Source of the DNA: CAYURP01 sp964447175
GTDB lineage: Bacteria > Zixibacteria > MSB-5A5 > SM23-73-2
NCBI GenBank assembly: GCA_964447175.1
Contig: CAYURP010000064.1
Span: 1 to 10,084, forward strand
Length of the DNA stretch: 10,084 nucleotides
Direction: 5' to 3'
Numbering within the stretch: position 1 is the stretch's first letter; each line of letters starts with the position of its first letter. Below the pieces are notes generated by a model. That model did no database searches. It saw only the letters and a list, made by a program, of their open reading frames with translations, and had not been told where the DNA came from. The translations under genes and the position numbers were made by a program. Below, piece after piece: positions 1-6,411 of this stretch.

Positions 1-1
1 G

Positions 2-919
2 GTGGAGATAACATCTGAGGCTCTTCTGGATAATATGAATTATGCTTATAAAGCTAAAGAGGAGTTTCCCTGGGTAAAAGATTTACCGGATAATATCTTT
101 CTTAATTACCTTTTGCCTTACAGAAACTCCCAGGAGCCGGTGGAGAATTGGAGGCCCTTTTTCTATAATGAGCTTTATCCGGTGGTCAAGGACTTGAAGT
201 CAGGCTCTGAGGCTGCTTATGCGGTGAATCGCTGGATTGCTGACCGGGTGAAATATAAATATACTCAAAGGGAGGATCAGGGTCCTTTTGAAACTTTAAA
301 AGGCGGGTATGGTAGGTGCGAGGAGCTGGTGATAATTTATAATGATGCTTTAAGATCAATTGGGATTCCTGCCAGGAATGCCTGGACTCCTTTCTGGACT
401 GCTCAGAATGATAATCACGCCTGGACTGAAGTTTGGGTGGATGGAAAATGGTGGTATACCGGAGCTGCAGAGCCAGATAAAGAGCTAAATAAAGCCTGGT
501 TTGACAAGGCGGTAAAGAAAGCTGCCCTGGTTTTCTCCAAACCCTTCGGTGAGCCGGATACAACGGAAAAAACATATCTCAGCGAAAGGGGCGGGCTTTA
601 TATCAATTCTACGGACGTATATACTCAGACCGGAACTTTCGAAATCCAGGTAATGAATGGTAATAAGAAATTAAAAGATATGTCGGTCTGTATTTCTGTT
701 TTCAACTATGGAGCTGTAAGGAGGATTGCTAAGCTTAAGACGGACAAAAATGGCAAGGCATCTATTTTCATTGGCACAGGAACATATTTTATCTCAGCAG
801 GCAGCTCTGAATGTTATAATTGGAAAGTCGCATCTAGTAAAGAGGGTGAGAAAAATACCATTTTGTTGGACTTAGCTAAACACCCCGAAGAAAAGGATAA
901 TTTCTGGCTGATATATTAA
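2..919 (+). CDS. Transglutaminase-like domain protein, 5' truncated, catalytic Cys and His present
   Basis: The reading frame is open from the window edge to a TAA at 917-919, so the true start lies upstream; numbering here is from the GTG at base 2. By alignment with the next gene, roughly 90 residues including a signal peptide are missing. Visible parts are a helical segment (about 1-75), a transglutaminase core (about 76-165) and a C-terminal beta-sandwich (about 195-305). The core has Cys106 in GGYGRCEE and His139 in NHAWTEVW, the usual nucleophile and general base of papain-like transglutaminases. The third acidic residue is not at its canonical place: Gly154 sits there in a GAAEPD stretch, a pattern I recall from Bacteroidota-type members, and Glu157 or Asp159 may substitute. 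These proteins are usually exported and act as proteases or cross-linking enzymes; the substrate is unknown. The stop is two bases from the next start, so the pair is probably co-translated. Confidence 0.87.
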   Translation: MEITSEALLDNMNYAYKAKEEFPWVKDLPDNIFLNYLLPYRNSQEPVENWRPFFYNELYPVVKDLKSGSEAAYAVNRWIADRVKYKYTQREDQGPFETLKGGYGRCEELVIIYNDALRSIGIPARNAWTPFWTAQNDNHAWTEVWVDGKWWYTGAAEPDKELNKAWFDKAVKKAALVFSKPFGEPDTTEKTYLSERGGLYINSTDVYTQTGTFEIQVMNGNKKLKDMSVCISVFNYGAVRRIAKLKTDKNGKASIFIGTGTYFISAGSSECYNWKVASSKEGEKNTILLDLAKHPEEKDNFWLIY

Positions 920-921
920 TT

Positions 922-2070
922 ATGAGAATATTTAAAATCTTAAGCATAGTTTTTATGATTTTGTTCTCATCTGTTTGGGCTCAGGAAATCGAGAAATTCG
1001 ACGCCCAAAAGCAAAAGGATTTTCTCAAGCTAATCCCTGAAGATGATAAAAAGGAAATTATATCTGCGCTTGAGGATGCTGCTGGTAATTATAAAGAGCT
1101 GGTTAATGCCATTCAACTGGCAGATGAGGATAAAAGAGAGGATTTGATCTGGTTGATTCAAAGGATACCCCACTTAGACAGATTGACCATAACTGCTGAT
1201 ATTCTTTTGGAGCATTTACAATATGCATTTGAGACAAAAAGTATGTTCAGATATGAGGTGCCGGAGGAGCTTTTCAAAGAATTCATCTTGACCTATCGCA
1301 TTGGCTCAGAGCCAGTTCAAAAATGGAGAAAGAATCTATTTGAGATTTTCTATCCCCTGGTTAAAGATGAATCCAGCCCCTCAGATGCAGCAAAGACGAT
1401 TAACCATTGGATTAAAGAAAATATAAAAAAAAGACCGGACGAATTTTTTGGCCCAACTCAGCCTCCTTTGATGACATTAAAAGGTAAAAAAGGGACCGAG
1501 GAGGAAATCGCCATTCTGACTACAGCCATATTGAAATCTCTCGGAATTCCGGGCAGGAGAGCTAAGGTCAGCTTTTTCGGCGAGGAAAAAGGTGGTGCAA
1601 GCTGGGTGGAGATATATGATAAAGGGAGCTGGATTCCCCTATACCCCTTATCTCCTGAGGATTTTGGTGATTTTACCAAATATGAAAAGGATCATCTCCA
1701 TAACATTACTGTGGTAGATACCAGATCAGCAAACAAAAGAATTTTGATAACGCCCGGATATACTTCAACTGGATCTCTGAAAGTTTGCATAACTAAGGAA
1801 TCTAAGCCCAAGATCGATTTTGAGGATTTCTCGGTGAGCGTTTTCAATGATGGCTCTTTGTGTCCTTTAGATGAGCTTGTTTTCGGGAATGAGGATGAGG
1901 AGCTTTTGACTGATTCTGTGGGTTGTTTTCAGGTGGAACTGGGGGATGGGACATACTGGGTGCAAGCCGGGCAAAGGGATTCTCTGGGTAATCCCTGGGT
2001 GGTAATGCAGAAGACAGTGGTTGAACCTGAGAAAACAACTGAGCTGAAATTGGATATTTCTCCCAAGTAA
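922..2070 (+). CDS. Exported transglutaminase-fold pseudoenzyme, paralog of the upstream gene
   Basis: This is a complete 382-residue protein. Residues 1-20 form a signal peptide (basic MRIFK, hydrophobic core, probable cleavage at VWA-Q), so it should be periplasmic or secreted. Residues about 21-90 are a charged helical region that the truncated upstream gene presumably also has. From about residue 88 it aligns along its length with the upstream protein (shared features include SEPVxxWR, the YPxVKD stretch, the TLKG segment and SxGIPxR). The catalytic positions have changed: the Cys position is Thr192 (GKKGTEEE), the His position is Ala226 (GGASWVEI) and the canonical acidic position after the Trp is Tyr241. 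The C-terminal part (about 275-380) is beta-rich and matches the upstream C-terminal domain. No Shine-Dalgarno is visible before the ATG, which lies two bases after the previous stop; this fits translational coupling. A structural, binding or regulatory role is more likely than catalysis. Confidence 0.9.
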   Translation: MRIFKILSIVFMILFSSVWAQEIEKFDAQKQKDFLKLIPEDDKKEIISALEDAAGNYKELVNAIQLADEDKREDLIWLIQRIPHLDRLTITADILLEHLQYAFETKSMFRYEVPEELFKEFILTYRIGSEPVQKWRKNLFEIFYPLVKDESSPSDAAKTINHWIKENIKKRPDEFFGPTQPPLMTLKGKKGTEEEIAILTTAILKSLGIPGRRAKVSFFGEEKGGASWVEIYDKGSWIPLYPLSPEDFGDFTKYEKDHLHNITVVDTRSANKRILITPGYTSTGSLKVCITKESKPKIDFEDFSVSVFNDGSLCPLDELVFGNEDEELLTDSVGCFQVELGDGTYWVQAGQRDSLGNPWVVMQKTVVEPEKTTELKLDISPK

Positions 2071-2087
2071 TTGATTAATTTTAAGTT

Positions 2088-3631
2088 ATGAAAAGAGTGG
2101 ATCGAAGCATAGCGGATTTAATTTTAGAGTTTTTATCCCGGCTTAAAATCTCGGAACAATGGTTCTTAATCATTTTATCTTTGGTGGTCGGGGTGGGAGG
2201 CGGATTTGGAGCAATTATTTTCAGAGAGCTTATAGGCTTTTTCAATCATTTGTTTTTTGGTTATGGGAAAACGATATTATCCAGCGCAACTAATTATTGG
2301 ATTGTCCTGATTCCTTTGATTCCAGCATTGGGCGGGCTTCTGGTGGGACCTTTAACCTACAAGTGGGCTAAGGAGACTAAAGGGCATGGGGTTCCTGAAG
2401 TTATGGAAGCGGTGGCTTTAAAAGGAGGGATAATAAGACCCAAAGTAGCAGTGGTTAAATCTTTGGCTTCCTCCATTTGTATTGGGTCTGGTGGTTCTGC
2501 TGGAAGGGAAGGACCTATTGTCCAGATCGGATCAGCTTTGGGATCGACTCTGGGTCAATTCTTCAGGATGTCTGGAGAAAGGGTGAAGATTCTGGTGGGG
2601 TGCGGTGCCGCTGCTGGGATCTCTGCTACTTTCAATGCACCTATTGCCGGTGTTTTTTTCGCTCTGGAGATTATTTTAGGCGACTTTGCCATACATACCT
2701 TCAGCCCGGTTATCATATCATCCTTTGTAGCCTCGATTATATCCAGAGCCTTTTTAGGAAACAACCCAGCCTTCCTTGTTCCTGCATATGAGCTAGCGAG
2801 TGTATGGGAAATTCCATTATATGTGTTATTAGGACTTCTGGCGGGAGGGGTATCAGTTCTATTTATAGAGCTTCTTTATAAATCTGAGGATCTATTTGAA
2901 TCCCTTAAGATTAAAGGTCTCCTTAAACCAGCCATAGGGGGTCTGTTATTGGGGACAATAGGTATCTTCTATCCCCAGATTTTTGGTGTAGGATATGAAG
3001 GGATTAGTGCTGCCCTGCATGGGGAGATGTTATGGGGAATGATGTTTTTCTTGATATTCTTCAAGATAGTAGCTACGTCCTTGACTTTGGGATCAGGAGG
3101 CTCCGGCGGAATTTTTGCCCCATCCCTTTTTATAGGNNNNNNNNNNNNNNNNNNNNNNNNNNNNNNNNNNNNNNNNNNNNNNNNNNNNNNNNNNNNNNNN
3201 NNNNNNNNNNNNNNNNNNNNNNNNNNNNNNNNNNNNGGGAGGTGATGAGCAAATCCTGGGAGACCATACCCCAATCCATGCCCCTGGGACAGCTTTTGAA
3301 GGTGGTGGAGGAAAGCCAGTTTAACTTCTACCCGGTGGTGAACTACCAGGGTGAGCTTGAGGGGATTCTCTCCATACATGATGTGAGGAATTTGATCACC
3401 AAACGGAGTCTGGAAAATCTGGTTATTGTCAAGGATGTGATGCCAGGATATACTCAGATTCTTACCGAAGATGAGACTTTAGCATCAGCCCTGCAGAAAT
3501 TCGGGCTTCAGGACGTGGAGGCATTACCTGTGGTAGAGAAAGACAATCATAAAAAGCTTTTGGGAATTCTTAAAAGATCGGATATAATAAACTTCTATAA
3601 CAAAAGACTTCTGGAGAGAACCGGGAAATGA
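2088..3631 (+). CDS. ClC-family chloride channel/transporter with C-terminal CBS domains, interrupted by an assembly gap
   Basis: Integral membrane anion channel or anion/proton antiporter. The part before the gap (349 complete residues) shows the ClC signatures in order: a GHGVPEV selectivity loop (99-105), GSGGSAGREGP (133-143) with gating glutamate Glu141, NAPIAG followed by FFALEI (183-195), and GSGGSGGIFAP (335-345). After the gap, a different numerical frame runs from 3239 to a TGA at 3629-3631 and encodes two CBS repeats (first with EVMSKSWETI, second with VKDVMPGYTQIL), which typically bind adenosine nucleotides and regulate transport. Both halves are intact coding sequence, so this is one gene broken by Ns rather than a pseudogene. 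The helices carrying the conserved late Tyr of ClC proteins lie in the gap. The position equivalent to the E. coli proton glutamate (Glu203) is Ile195. The start follows the previous stop by 17 bases with only a weak ribosome site. Confidence 0.9.
3137..3236. other. Assembly gap of exactly 100 N inside the ClC gene
   Basis: A run of exactly 100 N is the conventional scaffold placeholder for unknown distance. The upstream frame ends with two bases of a Gly codon (3135-3136) and the downstream frame begins with two bases left over before a complete codon at 3239. An unbroken gene therefore needs a gap length of 2 modulo 3, and 100 is 1 modulo 3. ClC proteins normally have about 100 more residues after the GIFAP motif before the cytoplasmic domain, so the real missing sequence is probably 300-420 bases. 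Confidence 0.95.
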
Positions 3632-3657
3632 GAAAAAGACGAAAAACTGATATTTGT

Positions 3658-3674
3658 AAGGAGTAGAGAATTTG
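3658..3674 (+). promoter_or_regulatory. Shine-Dalgarno that fixes the TTG start of the cation antiporter gene
   Basis: AAGGAG at 3658-3663 lies eight bases before a TTG at 3672-3674. The protein from this TTG begins directly before the first membrane helix, as expected for CPA2 proteins. The next in-frame ATG (codon 15) would cut into the first helix, so TTG is the better start. Confidence 0.75.
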
Positions 3675-4877
3675 GAGAATATCACCGGGATACTCTTTGA
3701 TCTGTTCTTGATGTTTGCCGTGGCTAAGGTTATGGGGGAGCTTTTTGAAAGAGCCAGGCAGCCTGCTGTGGTGGGAGAGATTCTGGCTGGCATTATACTG
3801 GGGCCCCATATCCTGAACCTGATCGGGCCCTCCCATTTCTATAATGTCTTAGCTGAGATCGGGGTGATCATTCTCCTTTTCAACGTGGGCCTGCATACCA
3901 GAACAGATGAGATGTTGAGTGTAGGACCCATCTCCCTGGTGGTAGCTCTTTTGGGGATTATCTTTCCTTTTGTTTTCGGGTATTTGTATACCCAGATAAT
4001 TGCTCATTCCACTGTGGAAGCCATGTTTATTGGTGCAGCCATGGTGGCAACTTCTGTGGGCATTACTGCCCGGGTACTGGCTGATCTGGGGATACTGGAT
4101 GCTAAGGTGAGCAAGGTGATCTTGGGAGCTGCGGTTATCGATGATATCATTGGCCTGATAGTTTTGGCAGTGGTGGCGGGATTGGGAAAGGGAACTATAT
4201 CCTATGTTACAATCGGACTGGTCCTGTTCGAGGCCATCGCTTTTGTGATCTTTCTCATAATCATAGGCAGGAGAGTGATGTATCGGTTTTTTGGCGCAAA
4301 CCTGAATGTTTTTAAATCCAGAAATGCACCCTTTACTATTGCTATCCTTATATGTCTGGGGCTTTCAGCTGTAGCCAGTTATATCCATCTGGCGGCAATT
4401 GTTGGTGCTTTTATGGCCGGGATGATTTTGGCTGAGTTCAATATCCAGTTCAGACTGTCTGTCAAAACTGAATCCCTTTACGATTTTTTGGTTCCCTTCT
4501 TTTTTGTGATGATGGGAAAACAGGTGGATTTATCCATATTTTCTCACCCTTCAATTATAGGGGCAGCCCTTATTTTGACCATCTTTGCAATTTTGGGAAA
4601 ACTTATTGGCTGTGGATTGGGAGCTCTTAGTTTAGGCTGGAAACAGGCTTCTTTGGTGGGAGTGGGGATGGTTCCTCGGGGTGAGGTAGGATTGATCGTT
4701 GCCTCCATTGGATTATCTCTGGGGGTGATAACAAAAGACCTCTATTCTATTGTGGTATTTATGGTTATAGCCACCACACTTTTAACCCCGCCGGTCTTAA
4801 GGAGCTTGGTGGTTAAAATGCCAGAGCTTGAAGGAGTGGGGGAAAAAATTACCGAAGAAGAGGAAACACCAGAATAA
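3672..4877 (+). CDS. CPA2-family monovalent cation/proton antiporter (NapA/KefB-like membrane domain)
   Basis: A 401-residue polytopic inner-membrane protein of the Na+/H+ exchanger superfamily (PF00999 type). Recognisable elements are PAVVGEILAGIILGP (31-45), an unwound-helix TSVGITARVL (127-136), the ion-binding pair Asp157-Asp158 in VIDDIIGL, a Lys310 in the LGKLIG helix that in NapA-like proteins interacts with the aspartates, and PRGEVGLIVA (335-344). The Asp-Asp pair is typical of electrogenic antiporters, whereas electroneutral relatives often have Asn-Asp. The protein stops after a short acidic tail (EEEETPE), so it lacks the C-terminal RCK domain found in KefB/KefC. It starts at TTG with a good ribosome site, 40 bases after the ClC gene, and probably shares its transcript. 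The transported cation (Na+ or K+) cannot be decided from sequence. Confidence 0.9.
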   Translation: MENITGILFDLFLMFAVAKVMGELFERARQPAVVGEILAGIILGPHILNLIGPSHFYNVLAEIGVIILLFNVGLHTRTDEMLSVGPISLVVALLGIIFPFVFGYLYTQIIAHSTVEAMFIGAAMVATSVGITARVLADLGILDAKVSKVILGAAVIDDIIGLIVLAVVAGLGKGTISYVTIGLVLFEAIAFVIFLIIIGRRVMYRFFGANLNVFKSRNAPFTIAILICLGLSAVASYIHLAAIVGAFMAGMILAEFNIQFRLSVKTESLYDFLVPFFFVMMGKQVDLSIFSHPSIIGAALILTIFAILGKLIGCGLGALSLGWKQASLVGVGMVPRGEVGLIVASIGLSLGVITKDLYSIVVFMVIATTLLTPPVLRSLVVKMPELEGVGEKITEEEETPE

Positions 4878-5281
4878 ACAATTTGAGTAAAATAAAATAC
4901 ATACACCGAGCGTAACGAATATACAAAAATATGGTCAAACAAAATAGATCTCTTGACCTTAAGGAGAGCGGCTGCAATAGCAATAAGGGAAATTGTTTAA
5001 AAAAATTTAGTTTCTTCTCCAATTTAGTTGTGGTAATTTTTGATAAGAAAAAGTCTCGTTTTAAGTTAGGTGATATGACATCCTGAAAACTCACCCCCTA
5101 ACCCCCTCTCTTACTAAGAGAGGGGGAACAAAAGGGGGTGAGTTCAAAGAACCTGGAAGTTTTTTTAAGAAGGTAAAACACAAAGGATCACACACCGTGG
5201 TATTAATGCCTTCCATAAACCAATTCTTTAGCAACTCTTTCGGAGAAGAACCTGATTTTGAAATATAAAGTCTTTTGAGAA
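4878..5281. other. Intergenic stretch between antiporter and K+ channel genes
   Basis: About 400 A/T-rich bases with no supportable ORF and no tRNA. The only clear structure is the nested inverted repeat at 5088-5144, annotated separately. No rho-independent terminator with a U-tract follows the antiporter stop, and I found no convincing -35/-10 pair for the channel gene; a TTGACC at 4953 has no good -10 at normal spacing. Confidence 0.6.
5088..5144. repeat. Nested perfect inverted repeat (C-tract/G-tract hairpin), REP- or MITE-like
   Basis: Two nested perfect arms are visible. The outer arms AACTCACCCCCT (5088-5099) and AGGGGGTGAGTT (5133-5144) are exact reverse complements over 12 bases. 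The inner arms CCCCCTCTCTTA (5102-5113) and TAAGAGAGGGGG (5115-5126) are exact over 12 bases around a single C. A 2-base and a 6-base internal bulge separate them. The fold would be very stable on either strand. It could end transcription, stabilise RNA or be a dispersed intergenic element. I recall similar CACCCCCTAACCCCCTCTC repeats in other bacterial genomes, which favours a mobile repeat family. Confidence 0.8.
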
Positions 5282-6289
5282 ATGGGAACTGAAAGTAAAA
5301 TTAAATTAATTCTTCTGCTACTTTTGGGAGTTATAATTTTTGGCACGGTTGGTTATACCCTGATTGAGGGTTGGCCTCTTTTGGACTCGCTCTATATGAC
5401 AGTTATCACTCTTTCCACTGTGGGCTTCGGGGAGGTGCGAACCCTTTCCTCCATTGGCAGGGTATTTACCATAATCCTGGTAATTTTCGGTGTGGGTGGG
5501 GCTGCTTATACCGTCAGCATTATCGGACGATGGCTCATCGAAGGTGAGATAAGAGAATTTTTTGGGAGGAGAAAGATGGAAAAACAACTCAAAGACCTGA
5601 AGGATCATTACATTGTGTGCGGATACGGTCGGGTAGGGATGCAGGTTTGTAAGGAATTTAGCAGCAGGAAGGTTCCTTTGGTGGTCATTGACAAAAACCC
5701 GGAGATAGTCGAAGCTTTAGCCAGACAGGGGATAGTGGTAATGGAGGGGGATTGCACCGACGATTCAGTCCTTGAGGCTGCTGGAATCCGAAAAGCTAAA
5801 GCCTTGATCAGCACCGTTGCCTCTGAATCGGAGAACGTTTTCGTTAGCCTTTCAGCCAGACAATTCAATCCCCAGATATTCATCACCGCCCGGGCGGAAT
5901 CCTCCTCTGCCGAAAAGAAACTTCTCCGGGCAGGAGCGGACAGAGTGGTATTACCTCACGAAATAGGCGGAATAAGAATGGCTCTGGTAACTTTAAGACC
6001 CGATATCGTGGACTTCATGAGGGTAGTGGGAGGAGATGAAAAAACGGGTTTTGCTATCGATGAAATAGAGGTGCTCCCTGATTCCCCTATCGCCAGCACC
6101 CTGCTTAAGGACTCTCCCATAAGGTGTGAGCTTGGGGTTTTAGTGGTGGGAATAAAAAAGAAGGGAAAGGAAATGGTCTTCAATCCTTCTGCGGACACAA
6201 AAATAGAGGCAGGAGATATCTTAATCGTAATAGGAGAGACAAAAAAGCTGGAGAGAATGGGCAAATTTACCCAGCCGGAAGGCAGTTAA
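5282..6289 (+). CDS. Two-TM potassium channel with C-terminal RCK (TrkA-N/TrkA-C) region, MthK-like
   Basis: A 335-residue inner-membrane K+ channel subunit. TM1 covers about 8-28, the pore helix and selectivity filter TVGFGE lie at 46-51, and TM2 covers about 61-83. A linker leads to an RCK-N Rossmann domain (about 108-225) with nucleotide-type loop GYGRVG (114-119), acidic strand end VVIDKNP (134-140) and GDCTDD (156-161). An RCK-C (TrkA-C) domain follows at about 249-330. This is the MthK architecture, in which RCK domains form a ligand-controlled gating ring. The filter has Phe in place of the more common Tyr, which is tolerated in this family. The ATG at 5282 sits just before TM1 but has only a weak upstream Shine-Dalgarno. 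Codon 99 is an ATG with a strong one (separate entry). Its position beside anion and cation transporters fits ion or osmotic homeostasis. The stop codon touches the palindrome that follows. Confidence 0.93.
   Translation: MGTESKIKLILLLLLGVIIFGTVGYTLIEGWPLLDSLYMTVITLSTVGFGEVRTLSSIGRVFTIILVIFGVGGAAYTVSIIGRWLIEGEIREFFGRRKMEKQLKDLKDHYIVCGYGRVGMQVCKEFSSRKVPLVVIDKNPEIVEALARQGIVVMEGDCTDDSVLEAAGIRKAKALISTVASESENVFVSLSARQFNPQIFITARAESSSAEKKLLRAGADRVVLPHEIGGIRMALVTLRPDIVDFMRVVGGDEKTGFAIDEIEVLPDSPIASTLLKDSPIRCELGVLVVGIKKKGKEMVFNPSADTKIEAGDILIVIGETKKLERMGKFTQPEGS
5564..5578 (+). promoter_or_regulatory. Internal ribosome site and ATG for a free RCK subunit inside the K+ channel gene
   Basis: GGGAGGAG (5564-5571) precedes an in-frame ATG at 5576-5578, with six bases between the GGAGG core and the ATG. 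This Met99 lies after TM2 and just before the RCK-N domain, so translation here would give a soluble 237-residue RCK protein. In MthK an internal start at Met107 is known to supply the extra RCK subunits that complete the octameric gating ring. The site here is at the equivalent place and looks stronger than the one for the full-length start. Use in vivo is inferred. Confidence 0.65.
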
Positions 6290-6326
6290 CAGTGAACTGT
6301 TAACAGTTCACTGTCAACAGCTAACA
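6285..6326. repeat. Degenerate 7-bp tandem repeat, also readable as three 14-bp units
   Basis: Successive heptamers from 6285 are GTTAACA, GTGAACT, GTTAACA, GTTCACT, GTCAACA and GCTAACA, all variants of GTNAACA. The first copy includes the last bases of the channel gene and its TAA stop. The array then fades into GTAAATA. It looks like a small intergenic satellite or dispersed repeat; no function is evident. Confidence 0.75.
6289..6314. repeat. Perfect 26-bp palindrome immediately after the K+ channel gene
   Basis: ACAGTGAACTGTT (6289-6301) is followed directly by its exact reverse complement AACAGTTCACTGT (6302-6314), with no spacer. The first base is the last base of the stop codon. A dyad of this size could be a dimeric regulator site or a cruciform, or simply result from the heptamer array in which it lies. 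It lacks a T-tract, so it is not a standard terminator. Confidence 0.75.
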
Positions 6327-6411
6327 GTAAATAAATACAGACTTTCAATGCTCTCCATTCAGATGAAATTTTGTGGCTTGATTTAACTTACCTGAAAGGA
6401 GGTAAAAAACA

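Noticed and set aside
186..575. Minus-strand frame of 129 codons opposite the first transglutaminase
   Set aside because: It is opposite a strongly supported coding region, has no domain signal and has the composition of a shadow frame.
3032..3631. A separate protein reading through the gap and ending in CBS domains
   Set aside because: The part before the Ns is out of frame with the clear ClC coding sequence. Only the part after 3239 is real, and it is the C-terminus of the same ClC gene.
4953..4986. TTGACC as a -35 box for the K+ channel gene
   Set aside because: No acceptable -10 hexamer occurs at 16-18 bases; CAATAA lies too far away.
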